Origin: Lachnospiraceae bacterium
Lineage (GTDB): Bacteria; Bacillota; Clostridia; Lachnospirales; Lachnospiraceae
Assembly (NCBI GenBank): GCA_029219245.1
Contig: JAQXTA010000041.1
Coordinates: forward strand, 163,268-227,267
Direction of reading: 5' to 3'
DNA: 64,000 nucleotides
This document shows positions 1 to 8,939 of this stretch, piece by piece. The stretch's first letter is position 1, and each line of letters opens with the position of its first letter. The notes under the pieces were generated by a model. That model did not search any database. It had not been told where the DNA came from and saw only the letters and a program-made list of their open reading frames with translations. The position numbers and the translations under genes were made by a program.

Positions 1-480
1 GATGAGAAGGGAATCGGAAATTACAAAGAGGAACTGAAAAATCTAAAGGAAAACCAAATGGGGAAGGAGCATAGTTATATTGCTCCGACAGCAAGCATTT
101 TATCCGTTGATGATAATAAGGTAAATATTGCGGTAGTCAAAGGACTTTTGAAGAAACTGAAAATACAGTGCGATTCTGCGTTGAGTGGAATGGAATGTCT
201 GGAAAAGGTAGCACAAAATCACTATGATGTGATTTTACTAGACTATATGATGCCTGAGATGGATGGTATTGAAACGTTACGGCGGATGCAGGAGATGGAA
301 AGCTATCAGAAAGATAAACCGACTGTCATTGCGTTAACGGCCAATGCACTTGCCGGTGCAAAGGATGAGTACATACAGGCAGGCTTTACGGATTATTTGT
401 CAAAGCCAATTGATTCGGTAAAGTTGGAAACATTGCTGCGTAAATATTTACCAGAAGAAAAAATAGAGGAAGTAGAGTAG
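1..480 (+). CDS. Hybrid sensor histidine kinase, C-terminal receiver domain (5' partial)
   Basis: The reading frame is open to the left edge, so this is the end of a longer protein. What is visible is a receiver domain: an acidic pair in SVDDNKVN, the phospho-acceptor Asp in ILLDYMMPEMDG, the Thr/Ser position in IALTANA and the conserved Lys in YLSKPID. An ATG at 58 exists, but the frame continues upstream without a stop, and the VDDNKVN and LTANA motifs are those typical of receivers at the end of hybrid kinases. A stand-alone response regulator starting at 58 cannot be fully excluded. No output domain follows the receiver. The signal sensed is unknown. Confidence 0.75.
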   Translation, partial: DEKGIGNYKEELKNLKENQMGKEHSYIAPTASILSVDDNKVNIAVVKGLLKKLKIQCDSALSGMECLEKVAQNHYDVILLDYMMPEMDGIETLRRMQEMESYQKDKPTVIALTANALAGAKDEYIQAGFTDYLSKPIDSVKLETLLRKYLPEEKIEEVE

Positions 481-509
481 AAAAATATACTGTATCTGGT
501 ACTTTCTGC

Positions 510-538
510 TTTTCAAACTACTAAATATATGGTAAAAT
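510..538 (+). promoter_or_regulatory. Candidate promoter for parE-parC
   Basis: A -10 element TAAAAT (533-538) carries the extended TG motif (TGGTAAAAT). Seventeen bases upstream lies TTTTCA (510-515), a 4/6 match to the -35 consensus. It sits in the 89-base gap between the kinase fragment and the topoisomerase B subunit. The call rests on consensus only. Confidence 0.4.
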
Positions 539-569
539 GTTCGCGAAAGATAAGCAGTGAGGTGTTTGC

Positions 570-2492
570 ATGGCAAAAGAAAATAAATATGATGCATCCA
601 GCATTACCGTCTTGGAAGGACTGGAGGCTGTCAGAGTCAGGCCGGGTATGTATATTGGCAGCGTTTCTACCAAAGGTCTGAATCACTTAATTTATGAAAT
701 CGTGGATAATGCGGTGGACGAGCATCTTGCGGGTTTTTGTGACACCATTCATGTTACGTTGGAAGCAGATGGTTCGGCAACCGTAGAAGATAATGGTCGC
801 GGTATTCCTGTCGGAATGCATGAAAAAGGAATCAGTGCAGAACGACTGGTATTTACGACACTTCATGCCGGAGGTAAATTTGATAACGAAGCATACAAGA
901 CAAGCGGTGGTCTGCATGGTGTGGGATCTTCGGTTGTCAATGCGTTGTCTTCATGGCTTCATGTTGTGGTAAAAACCGAAGGTTGTATTTATGAGGATAA
1001 GTATGAGAGAGGTGTGCCGGTTTTAGAGTTGAAAAACGGGCTTTTGCCAGTCATTGGAAAAACGAAGGAAACCGGAACCAAAATCAGCTTTTTGCCGGAT
1101 GATACAATTTTTGATAAAACCCGTTTTAAAGAGGATGAAGTAAAGAGCCGCTTACATGAGACTGCTTATTTAAATCCGAATCTTACCATTATTTTTGAAG
1201 ATAAAAGAAAAGATGAGACGGAACATATAGAATATCATGAGCCGGAAGGCATTGTGGGATTTATCAAGGATATGAACAAATCCAAAGAAACCATTCATGA
1301 TGTGATTTCTTTTGAAGGAGAATCCGAAGGTATTCATGTAGAAGTTGCATTTCAGTATGTAAATGAATTCCATGAAAATGTACTTGGCTTTTGTAATAAT
1401 ATTTATAATGCCGAAGGTGGTACTCATCTGACCGGCTTTAAAACCATGTTTACAAATGTTATCAACACCTATGCCAGAGGGCTCAATATTCTGAAAGAAA
1501 AGGATATCAACTTTACCGGTGCCGATGTAAGAAACGGTATGACGGCAGTTGTATCCATCAAACATCCGGATCCCCGTTTTGAAGGACAGACGAAGACAAA
1601 ATTAGACAATCAGGATGCGGCGAAAGTAGTCAGTAAAGTAACCGGAGATGAGATTGTCCGTTATTTTGACCGCAATCTGGAAACCTTGAAAAATATAATC
1701 GGCTGTGCGGAAAAAGCGGCCAAAATCCGCAAAACAGAAGAAAAAGCCAAAACCAATATGCTTACCAAGCAGAAATTCTCTTTTGATTCTAACGGAAAAC
1801 TGGCAAACTGTGAATCCAAAGATGCTTCCAAATGTGAAATCTTCATCGTGGAAGGTGATTCTGCAGGCGGTAGTGCTAAAACAGCCAGAAACCGTATGTA
1901 TCAGGCGATTCTGCCGATTCGAGGTAAAATATTGAATGTGGAAAAGGCAAGTATTGATAAGGTGCTTGCCAATGCGGAAATCAAAACGATGATTAATGCT
2001 TTCGGCTGTGGTTTTTCCGAAGGTTATGGTAATGATTTTGATATTTCCAAGCTTCGTTATGATAAAATTATCATTATGGCGGATGCCGATGTGGATGGTG
2101 CACACATATCAACGTTGCTTCTGACATTGTTTTATCGCTTCATGCCGGAACTGATTTATGAAGGACATGTCTATATTGCAATGCCGCCTCTTTATAAAGC
2201 GATGCCGGCAAAAGGAAAAGAAGAATATCTTTATGATGATAAGGCTTTGGAAAAATACCGGAAAACCCATAAAGGACCTTTTACACTGCAACGGTATAAA
2301 GGTCTTGGTGAAATGGATGCTGAGCAGTTATGGGAAACAACGCTTGATCCGGATGCCAGACTTTTGAAATTAGTGGAAATTGAAGATGCCAGAATGGCAT
2401 CTGAAGTAACGGAAATGCTGATGGGAACAGAGGTGCCGCCGCGTAAGGAGTTTATTTACAATCATGCACAGGATGCGGAACTGGATGTTTAA
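570..2492 (+). CDS. parE: Type IIA DNA topoisomerase subunit B (ParE/GyrB family)
   Basis: ATPase subunit of a gyrase/topoisomerase IV enzyme. The GHKL ATPase domain shows Glu43 and Asn47 in EIVDNAVDE, DNGRGIP near 74-80 and the glycine loop GGLHGVGS near 113-120. The TOPRIM domain shows EGDSAGG and the metal-binding DADVDGAH, and the C-terminal tail has QRYKGLGEM. At 640 residues it is the short Gram-positive type. A GAGGTG ribosome site precedes ATG 570. It is followed 24 bases later by the A subunit. dnaA, recF and other origin genes are absent, and the partner lacks a GyrA box, so I favour topoisomerase IV (ParE) over gyrase. Sequence alone does not settle this. Confidence 0.85.
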   Translation: MAKENKYDASSITVLEGLEAVRVRPGMYIGSVSTKGLNHLIYEIVDNAVDEHLAGFCDTIHVTLEADGSATVEDNGRGIPVGMHEKGISAERLVFTTLHAGGKFDNEAYKTSGGLHGVGSSVVNALSSWLHVVVKTEGCIYEDKYERGVPVLELKNGLLPVIGKTKETGTKISFLPDDTIFDKTRFKEDEVKSRLHETAYLNPNLTIIFEDKRKDETEHIEYHEPEGIVGFIKDMNKSKETIHDVISFEGESEGIHVEVAFQYVNEFHENVLGFCNNIYNAEGGTHLTGFKTMFTNVINTYARGLNILKEKDINFTGADVRNGMTAVVSIKHPDPRFEGQTKTKLDNQDAAKVVSKVTGDEIVRYFDRNLETLKNIIGCAEKAAKIRKTEEKAKTNMLTKQKFSFDSNGKLANCESKDASKCEIFIVEGDSAGGSAKTARNRMYQAILPIRGKILNVEKASIDKVLANAEIKTMINAFGCGFSEGYGNDFDISKLRYDKIIIMADADVDGAHISTLLLTLFYRFMPELIYEGHVYIAMPPLYKAMPAKGKEEYLYDDKALEKYRKTHKGPFTLQRYKGLGEMDAEQLWETTLDPDARLLKLVEIEDARMASEVTEMLMGTEVPPRKEFIYNHAQDAELDV

Positions 2493-2516
2493 AAGAAAAA
2501 GGTAGTGTAAGAATTT

Positions 2517-4754
2517 ATGAACGATAGAATTATTAAGACGGAATATTCCGAGGTAATGCAGAAATCTTATATTGATTATGCGATGAGTGTTATTATTGCC
2601 AGAGCTTTGCCGGATGTCCGTGACGGACTAAAACCGGTACAGAGAAGAACTTTGTATGATATGTACGAGCTTGGCATACGCTATGACAGACCTTACCGTA
2701 AATCAGCACGTATTGTCGGGGATACGATGGGTAAATACCATCCCCATGGCGACAGCTCCATTTATGAAGCATTAGTCGTTATGACACAGGATTTTAAAAA
2801 GGGACTTCCGTTAATCGATGGGCATGGTAACTTTGGTAACATTGAAGGCGATGGTGCCGCTGCTATGCGTTATACCGAAGCCAGACTGGAAAGAATTACC
2901 CAGGAGGCTTTTTTGGCAGATTTGGACAAGGATGTAGTTGATTTCCTTCCAAACTTTGATGAAACAGAGAAGGAACCGAGTGTACTTCCGGTTAAGATTC
3001 CCAATCTTCTGATCAACGGTTCGGAAGGTATTGCGGTTGGTATGGCAACCAATATTCCACCACACAATCTGGCAGAGGTTATCGATGCGACCAAAGCCTA
3101 TATGAAGGATGAAAATATTACCACAAGAGAGTTGATGCGTTATGTGAAGGGACCGGATTTCCCCACGGGCGGCATTGTCATCAACCAGGATGAGCTTTTG
3201 GATATCTATGAAACCGGAACGGGTAAAATCAAAATCCGCGGCAAAGTGGAAGTGGAAAAAGCCAAAGGCGGCAGAGTAAACCTGGTTATTACCGAGATTC
3301 CTTATCCTATGATAGGTGCCAACATCAGTAAGTTCCTGATGGATGTAGCGGCACTTGCGGAAACCAAGAAAACGCAGGATATCGTAGATATTACCAACCA
3401 GTCTTCCAAGGAAGGTATCCGTATTGTAATAGAACTTCGGAAGGATGCCGATGTAGAGAATTTCAAAAATATGCTTTATAAGAAAACAAGACTGGAAGAT
3501 ACGTTTGGTGTCAATATGTTAGCGATTGCTGACGGCAGACCGGAAACCATGGGTCTGAAACAGATTATCAAGGCCAATGTGGATTTCCAATATGAGGTTG
3601 CTACCAGAAAGTACCGGAATCTGTTGACAAAGGAGCTGGAGAAAAAGGAAATTCAGGAAGGTCTTATCAAGGCATGTAATGTCATCGATCTGATTATTGA
3701 AATCCTTCGGGGTTCCAAAGACCGTAATATGGCAAAGGCATGTCTTATTGAAGGAAAAATTGACGGTATCAAATTTAAGACCAAAGAATCCAAAATTATG
3801 GCAACACAGCTGATGTTTTCCGAAAAACAGGCAAATGCAATTCTGGATATGCGTCTGTATAAATTGATTGGTCTGGAAATTGAAGCTTTGATTAATGACC
3901 ATGAGGAAACCATGGCAAATATTTATCGTTACGAAGATATTCTGGCCAGGCGGGATTCTATGGCACAAGTTATTATGAATGAATTGGATGAAATCAAGGA
4001 AGCTTATGGCGGAGCCAGAAGAACAGAAATTACGAATGCCGAAGAAGCTGTTTATATGGAAAAGAAAATGGAAGAAATGGATATCGTCTTTCTGATGGAT
4101 CGCTTCGGCTATGCCAAAACCATTGATTTGCAGACATTTGAAAGGAATAAGGATGCCGTTCTTGCCGAAAATAGATATGTATTCCAGTGTAAAAATACCG
4201 GGAAAATATGTCTGTTTACCAATATGGGACAGCTTCATACGATTAAGGCGGTAGACCTTCCTTTTGGAAAATTCCGGGATAAGGGTGTTCCGGTGGACAA
4301 TATCAGTAATTACGATTCTGCCAAAGAAAGCATTGTATTTGTATCCAGCCAGACGGATTTGAACCTTTACCGCGTTATTTTTGCAACCAAAAGTGCCATG
4401 TTAAAGGTTGTTGATGGCGGAGAGTTTGACGTTGCCAAGAGAACAGTGGCAGCAACAAAGTTAAATGATGGTGATGAAGTTGTAAGTGTGGTTACTATAA
4501 AAGAACAACGTAATATTATTTTGCAGTCGAAGGATGGTTATTTTTTACGGTTTGCCTTGGAAGAAATTCCGGAGAAAAAGAAAGGGGCCGTTGGAGTACG
4601 CGGTATGAAGCTTGGTGCAAATGATTATCTGGAAGCAGTGTACTATACCAGAAATACCGATGAACAGTCTGTCGAATATAAGGGGAAAATGATAGAACTG
4701 AATAAACTGAAACTGGGCAGCCGGGACAGCAAAGGCGTAAAGGTGCGCGTATAA
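2517..4754 (+). CDS. parC: Type IIA DNA topoisomerase subunit A (ParC/GyrA family)
   Basis: DNA breakage-rejoining subunit, 745 residues. The winged-helix/tower part carries the catalytic Tyr119 ([11 protein letters not shown]) and the quinolone-determining stretch [11 protein letters not shown], with Ser80 and Glu84 at the positions of E. coli GyrA Ser83 and Asp87, i.e. the wild-type pattern. The C-terminal beta-pinwheel begins near residue 520. In its first blade, where gyrase has the glycine/arginine-rich GyrA box, the sequence reads [12 protein letters not shown], so the box is missing. That points to a decatenating topoisomerase IV rather than a supercoiling gyrase, although a [10 protein letters not shown] stretch survives near the end. 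Probably co-transcribed with the B subunit. Confidence 0.82.
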   Translation: MNDRIIKTEYSEVMQKSYIDYAMSVIIARALPDVRDGLKPVQRRTLYDMYELGIRYDRPYRKSARIVGDTMGKYHPHGDSSIYEALVVMTQDFKKGLPLIDGHGNFGNIEGDGAAAMRYTEARLERITQEAFLADLDKDVVDFLPNFDETEKEPSVLPVKIPNLLINGSEGIAVGMATNIPPHNLAEVIDATKAYMKDENITTRELMRYVKGPDFPTGGIVINQDELLDIYETGTGKIKIRGKVEVEKAKGGRVNLVITEIPYPMIGANISKFLMDVAALAETKKTQDIVDITNQSSKEGIRIVIELRKDADVENFKNMLYKKTRLEDTFGVNMLAIADGRPETMGLKQIIKANVDFQYEVATRKYRNLLTKELEKKEIQEGLIKACNVIDLIIEILRGSKDRNMAKACLIEGKIDGIKFKTKESKIMATQLMFSEKQANAILDMRLYKLIGLEIEALINDHEETMANIYRYEDILARRDSMAQVIMNELDEIKEAYGGARRTEITNAEEAVYMEKKMEEMDIVFLMDRFGYAKTIDLQTFERNKDAVLAENRYVFQCKNTGKICLFTNMGQLHTIKAVDLPFGKFRDKGVPVDNISNYDSAKESIVFVSSQTDLNLYRVIFATKSAMLKVVDGGEFDVAKRTVAATKLNDGDEVVSVVTIKEQRNIILQSKDGYFLRFALEEIPEKKKGAVGVRGMKLGANDYLEAVYYTRNTDEQSVEYKGKMIELNKLKLGSRDSKGVKVRV

Positions 4755-4790
4755 TGAAGTAATACGTTGAGAAATAAGGAGAAAAAAGGC

Positions 4791-5360
4791 ATGCGTGTGA
4801 TTGCAGGAAGGGCAAGAAGCCTGAAATTGAAAACACCGGAAGGAATGGATACCAGACCAACGACAGACCGCCTTAAGGAAACGTTGTTTAATATGCTGCA
4901 GCCTTATCTTCCGGACGGTATCTTCCTTGATTTGTTCAGTGGAAGTGGTGGTATCGGTATTGAGGCATTAAGCCGGGGTGCAAGACATGCCTATTTTGTA
5001 GAAAATAATAAAAAAGCCCTTGCATGTATTCTGGATAATCTGAAATTTACCGGATTTATGGAGCAGTCTACGGTGTTGAAACAGGATGTATTAAGTGCAC
5101 TTGCCAGCATTCATGAGAAAGAGGCTGATGTGATTTTTATGGATCCACCCTATGACCATGCATATGAAAAACAGGTGCTTGCCATTTTAAAGGATATGCC
5201 ATATGTTACAAAAAATACGCTTCTGGTAGTGGAAGCATCCCTTGAAACAGATTTTTCCTATACGGAATCACTTGGCTTCTTTGTGGAAAAGGAAAAAAAA
5301 TATAAAACAAATAAACACGTTTTCCTGAAGAAAAATTTTAAAAAAAATGAAAATTTATAA
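4791..5360 (+). CDS. rsmD: 16S rRNA (guanine966-N2)-methyltransferase RsmD
   Basis: Class I SAM-dependent methyltransferase that modifies G966 of 16S rRNA. Visible are the N-terminal RVIAGRARSLKL, the SAM loop FLDLFSGSGGIGIEALSRGA and the catalytic DPPY (FMDPPYDHAY). The ATG at 4791 is chosen because AAGGAG lies eight bases upstream; a TTG eight codons earlier would add a charged tail not usual for the family. The product is 189 residues, near normal size. The end is lysine-rich (KKNFKKNENL). It sits upstream of coaD, the same order as ylbH-coaD in Bacillus. Confidence 0.9.
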   Translation: MRVIAGRARSLKLKTPEGMDTRPTTDRLKETLFNMLQPYLPDGIFLDLFSGSGGIGIEALSRGARHAYFVENNKKALACILDNLKFTGFMEQSTVLKQDVLSALASIHEKEADVIFMDPPYDHAYEKQVLAILKDMPYVTKNTLLVVEASLETDFSYTESLGFFVEKEKKYKTNKHVFLKKNFKKNENL

Positions 5361-5464
5361 AGACATTTGAGACAAAGTGATTTATTATAATATGGTATAG
5401 ATAATAAAAATGTGCTGGTATGTATCGGAAAAGATATTGCCAGAAACAATATGAGGGCATAATT

Positions 5465-5953
5465 ATGAAGGCAGCAATTTATCCGGGCAGTTTTGATCCG
5501 GTTACTTATGGACATTTAGATGTTATTAAAAGGGCGGCAGAAATTTTTGATGAGTTGACAGTAAGCGTATTGAATAATAACGTAAAGACTCCATTGTTTT
5601 CTGTGGAAGAACGTGTTAAGATATTAGAAGAGGCAACGAAGGATATCCCAAATGTGAAAATCGACTCCTTCAGTGGCCTGTTAATTGATTATGCAAAACA
5701 AAAAGGCATTCATGTGGCAATCCGAGGTCTTCGTGCAATTACCGATTTTGAATATGAATTGCAAATTGCCCAGACAAACCGAAAACTTTCGAATGGTGAA
5801 CTGGATACGATGTTTTTAACGACAAGTCTGGAGTATGCTTATTTAAGTTCTTCCAGTGTCAAAGAAATTGCCAGCTTTAACGGAGATATTTCCCAATGTG
5901 TGCCTGATTTTGTCGGGAAACTGGTTTATGAAAAATATGGTCATATGAGATAG
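5465..5953 (+). CDS. coaD: Phosphopantetheine adenylyltransferase CoaD
   Basis: Transfers AMP from ATP to 4'-phosphopantetheine, the penultimate step of coenzyme A synthesis. The nucleotidyltransferase signature [12 protein letters not shown], with its TxGH-type core, is at residues 9-20. [12 protein letters not shown] and the C-terminal ISxxxSSSVKE-like stretch ([11 protein letters not shown]) are typical of CoaD. The start at ATG 5465 follows a GAGGG ribosome site and gives the family's normal length of 162 residues. rsmD lies upstream and the coiled-coil gene follows after eight bases, so the three are probably one transcript. Confidence 0.95.
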   Translation: MKAAIYPGSFDPVTYGHLDVIKRAAEIFDELTVSVLNNNVKTPLFSVEERVKILEEATKDIPNVKIDSFSGLLIDYAKQKGIHVAIRGLRAITDFEYELQIAQTNRKLSNGELDTMFLTTSLEYAYLSSSSVKEIASFNGDISQCVPDFVGKLVYEKYGHMR

Positions 5954-5961
5954 GAGTAAAC

Positions 5962-6573
5962 ATGAGTAGCAGAATCGAACAGTTAATCGATGAGATTGAG
6001 GATTATATTGACGGTTGTAAATACCAGCCTCTTTCCAAGACGAATATTATTGTAAACAAAGAAGAAATTGACGAGCTTTTGCGTGAACTCCGGATGAAAA
6101 CACCGGATGAGATTAAACGTTATCAGAAAATTATTACGAATAAGGAAGCCATTTTAAATGATGCCCGTTCCAAAGCAGAAGCCTTAATCAATGAAGCAAC
6201 CATTCATACGAATGAGTTGATTAATGAGCATGAAATTATGCAGCAGGCATATGCACAGGCAAACGAAGTTGTTAAGCTGGCATCTCATCAGGCCCAGGAG
6301 ATTCTTGATAATGCTACGAATGAAGCAAATGGTGTCAGAGCTGCTGCAGTTCAGTATCTGGATGAAATGCTTGCCAATCTGGAAAATGTCATGACAACTA
6401 CTTTGAATACGACAACAGCGCATTATGAAAGCTTCTTTAATGCTATTAACAGTTATAATGAAACCGTGAAAGCAAATCGCGCAGAATTAAAGCCACCGGA
6501 AGTAGATGATCTGCTAAAGGATGTAGATTATGACGATGGTGCGGAAGAATCTATTAATCTGGATTTATTATAG
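5962..6573 (+). CDS. Coiled-coil protein of the coaD cluster, function unknown
   Basis: A soluble 203-residue protein with no catalytic motif I recognise. The middle (about 65-140) is an alanine/glutamate/glutamine-rich helix with spaced small residues, reading like an ATP-synthase-b or DivIVA-type coiled coil. The C-terminus is acidic (DVDYDDGAEES). There is no signal peptide or membrane segment. Proteins of this kind following coaD are sometimes labelled ATPase or V-type subunit H by similarity of the coil alone, and I do not trust that label. It starts eight bases after coaD and is probably translated with it. A structural or envelope-associated role is possible but unproven. Confidence 0.7.
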   Translation: MSSRIEQLIDEIEDYIDGCKYQPLSKTNIIVNKEEIDELLRELRMKTPDEIKRYQKIITNKEAILNDARSKAEALINEATIHTNELINEHEIMQQAYAQANEVVKLASHQAQEILDNATNEANGVRAAAVQYLDEMLANLENVMTTTLNTTTAHYESFFNAINSYNETVKANRAELKPPEVDDLLKDVDYDDGAEESINLDLL

Positions 6574-6588
6574 GAAAGTATAACGGAT

Positions 6589-7971
6589 ATGTTTCTAAAA
6601 ATCATCATAAGCCGGTTTCGCAGGGAAGCCGGCTTATCCTTTTTTACATGGAATCTCATACTGGTGCTCTGGCTTACTGGTTTGTTTGGAATTGCGCGGG
6701 AAGCAACGATGCTGACGGTCCATGCAGAGGAAAATGATCCGATTGTGGTCGTTATTGATCCGGGACATGGCGGTGATAATCTTGGTGGCGAATATGAAGA
6801 CTATACCGAAAAGGAAATGACACTGATTGTTGCAAATGCCATGAAGGAAGAGCTGGAGCAGTATGAAGGAATTACCGTATATATGACGCGAACAGATGAT
6901 ACAGGTCTTACATTGGAGGAACGTTGTGAATATGCAGCGAGTGTAAATGCGGATTTTATTTTCTGTCTGCACTTTAACCTTTCGGAGCACCATACTTTAT
7001 TCGGTGCAGAAACATGGATTTCGGCATTTGGTGAACAGTACAGCAAGGGCTATGGCTTTGCTGCAATCGAAGTGGAGCTTCTTCAGGAGATGGGACTCTA
7101 TTCCCGGGGGATCAAAACCAGACTAAATAATGAGGGTATCGATTATTACGGTATTATCCGCCATGCTACGGAACGAAATATTCCTTGTGTTTTGATTGAA
7201 CATTGTCATTTAGACCAGGTAAATGACCAGCCATTTTACGATCATAAGGAGAAACTGGAAGAATTTGGCAGACTGGATGCGGAAGCGGTGGCAAGATACT
7301 ACCGCTTGAAATCAGACAGTCTCGGAAAAGATTTCAGCAATTATCCGGTTGCAGAGGTTCCGGTTCCAAAACAGGTTATGAAGCCGGACGAAACACCGCC
7401 GGATATTTGTATGATTGAACCAGTAGAGCAGAATAAAGAGAACGGAGAGACAACTATACGGGTTTCGGCTGCCGATTATGACAGTGGTATGCTGTATTAC
7501 ACGTACAGCTATGACGGTGGTACGACTTTTTCTGAATTGCAGCGATGGCCGGATAAAACGAAGGATACTTTTGAATTTACAATACAGATACCATCCGGAG
7601 TCATTCCGCAGGTTTTGGTAAATGCATATAACGGCTATGATTTATATACAACGAGTAATACGTTGAATCTACCATCAGTAAACTACGATGACGAACAATC
7701 CGATATCTTGGAAACAGCGGAAGATGAGCTGCTATCTGGCAAGGATAGTGTAGCAGAAACCGGTTCAGACAGTGTGCTGTCCAAAGAAGACTATGATGAA
7801 ATCACTTACAAGATTCCGGATGAAACCGGTGAAGAAGGAAAAGAGTTATCCGTCGGTTACTTTGTTGGTGTCTGTGTGATATGCGCATTGCTTGTGTTTG
7901 CCATGATTTTATCATTGCTTCTTGTTCTTAGAAACTGCAGACACCGGAAAAGACGAAGAAGGCGTAGATAA
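6589..7971 (+). CDS. N-acetylmuramoyl-L-alanine amidase (Amidase_3) with membrane anchors
   Basis: Zinc amidase that would cut the lactyl-peptide bond of peptidoglycan outside the membrane. Residues 1-46 form an anchor or signal (basic KIIISRFRR, then a hydrophobic run). The catalytic domain has His60 (DPGHGG), Glu74, His128 (FCLHFN) and catalytic Glu204 (VLIEHCH). A C-terminal beta-rich domain of about 120 residues follows, then a second membrane helix near 425-450 and an arginine-rich tail. AGGAAAG precedes ATG 6589. A terminator-like hairpin overlaps codons 7-19. The 3' end overlaps the convergent ylbJ-like gene by 44 bases. If the true start were the GTG at 6664, part of the anchor would be lost. 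Confidence 0.8.
   Translation: MFLKIIISRFRREAGLSFFTWNLILVLWLTGLFGIAREATMLTVHAEENDPIVVVIDPGHGGDNLGGEYEDYTEKEMTLIVANAMKEELEQYEGITVYMTRTDDTGLTLEERCEYAASVNADFIFCLHFNLSEHHTLFGAETWISAFGEQYSKGYGFAAIEVELLQEMGLYSRGIKTRLNNEGIDYYGIIRHATERNIPCVLIEHCHLDQVNDQPFYDHKEKLEEFGRLDAEAVARYYRLKSDSLGKDFSNYPVAEVPVPKQVMKPDETPPDICMIEPVEQNKENGETTIRVSAADYDSGMLYYTYSYDGGTTFSELQRWPDKTKDTFEFTIQIPSGVIPQVLVNAYNGYDLYTTSNTLNLPSVNYDDEQSDILETAEDELLSGKDSVAETGSDSVLSKEDYDEITYKIPDETGEEGKELSVGYFVGVCVICALLVFAMILSLLLVLRNCRHRKRRRRRR
6607..6645 (+). terminator. Rho-independent terminator-like hairpin within the amidase 5' coding region
   Basis: Arms 6607-6618 (ATAAGCCGGTTT) and 6626-6637 (AAGCCGGCTTAT) pair over 12 bp with one G-U. The loop is 7 bases, and CC then six T (6640-6645) follow. 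The shape is that of an intrinsic terminator for rsmD-coaD-6573, yet it lies 18 bases inside the amidase frame. Confidence 0.75.
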
Positions 7972-8884
7972 AAGCGGTCAATACGGTCTGTACACATTTG
8001 TGCAGAAAATAATGATTTATTGACAAGTTAGTTTCTTTTATCATGCTATAGGTCTGTGCCATACAGGAGAAGCCGCCAAAGGGAAGCAGGATCAGAATCA
8101 TATAAAAACCCTTTATGCCAATGCGGCTTATACCGCTTGTAATTTCCAACATACAATTACAAAGCGCAAGAAAGGATTCCGGTAGGGTGGAAAAAGGCAG
8201 GAACATAATATTAAGCAGGTTAAAGAAAACCATATAACCGCCTAATTTACCAATGCCGATAAGACCGGAGATAACCGAATCGTCAACGGCGGCAAGGAGA
8301 GAGGACGAAATGGGAACTTTTGGCTGCTGTTGCCCCGTCGGCAACGCAGCTGAAAAATCCATTGACTTATAGTAAAAACGATATAGAAGCACACCATAGA
8401 TAAGTGGCATACCATACATGATAAGAAACGGTATATAATTATGGTGAATAGATAAGGTACTCATGACAAAGCTGATAAAATATATCGGCCCGATATTATT
8501 ACAAAAGGCAAGCAGATAAGAAGCTTCTTTTTCGGATAATTTCTGTGCATGGAGGAGTTCGCCGATAACTCTTGCACCCATGGGAAAACCGCACAGCATC
8601 CCCATTAAGATGGCATAGGAGCCATTTAAAGTAGTGCCAAAAAGAAAATGAAACAGCGGATGGAAACATCTGGCGAAACGTTCTGTAAGGTTCATCCGCA
8701 CCATAATACCGGAAAGAATCATAAAAGGAAGCAATGTCGGTATCATTTTCTGAAACCAAAGTAACAAGCCGGTGGAGGCGAGTTTAAGCGACTGTGCCGG
8801 ATAACGAAGCAAAAGAAAAGTCAGATAGAGGGCAAGCAGCGTAAAGATTGTCTGTGTCAGGAAAGAGGAAAGGTTTTTTCGCAT
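7928..8884 (-). CDS. ylbJ: YlbJ-like sporulation integral membrane protein
   Basis: Polytopic membrane protein of 318 residues with about eight hydrophobic segments. Nucleoside-recognition (gate-domain) features are visible, such as MIPTLLPFMILSG and the GMLCGFPMGARV stretch, followed later by VISGLIGIGKLGGYMVFF. In Bacillus subtilis ylbJ sits beside ylbH (rsmD) and ylbI (coaD) and is needed for spore formation. The same neighbourhood here supports the assignment. It is transcribed toward the amidase, their 3' ends overlap by 44 bases, and it diverges from the rsuA-like gene. The ribosome site is weak. Confidence 0.8.
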   Translation of the reverse strand: MRKNLSSFLTQTIFTLLALYLTFLLLRYPAQSLKLASTGLLLWFQKMIPTLLPFMILSGIMVRMNLTERFARCFHPLFHFLFGTTLNGSYAILMGMLCGFPMGARVIGELLHAQKLSEKEASYLLAFCNNIGPIYFISFVMSTLSIHHNYIPFLIMYGMPLIYGVLLYRFYYKSMDFSAALPTGQQQPKVPISSSLLAAVDDSVISGLIGIGKLGGYMVFFNLLNIMFLPFSTLPESFLALCNCMLEITSGISRIGIKGFYMILILLPFGGFSCMAQTYSMIKETNLSINHYFLHKCVQTVLTAFIYAFFVFSGVCSF

Positions 8885-8939
8885 AATTTTCTTAGTGTTT
8901 GGTTTGTTATTTTAATATATGTGAAAAGGATGAGCATAT

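Noticed and set aside
3519..4238. A 239-codon frame antisense to parC
   Set aside because: It is Phe/His/Ile-rich as expected for the reverse of Lys/Glu/Asp codons, with no motif.
570..4754. Calling the topoisomerase pair gyrB-gyrA
   Set aside because: The A subunit lacks the GyrA box and no dnaA/recF genes are adjacent; ParE-ParC fits better, though not proven.
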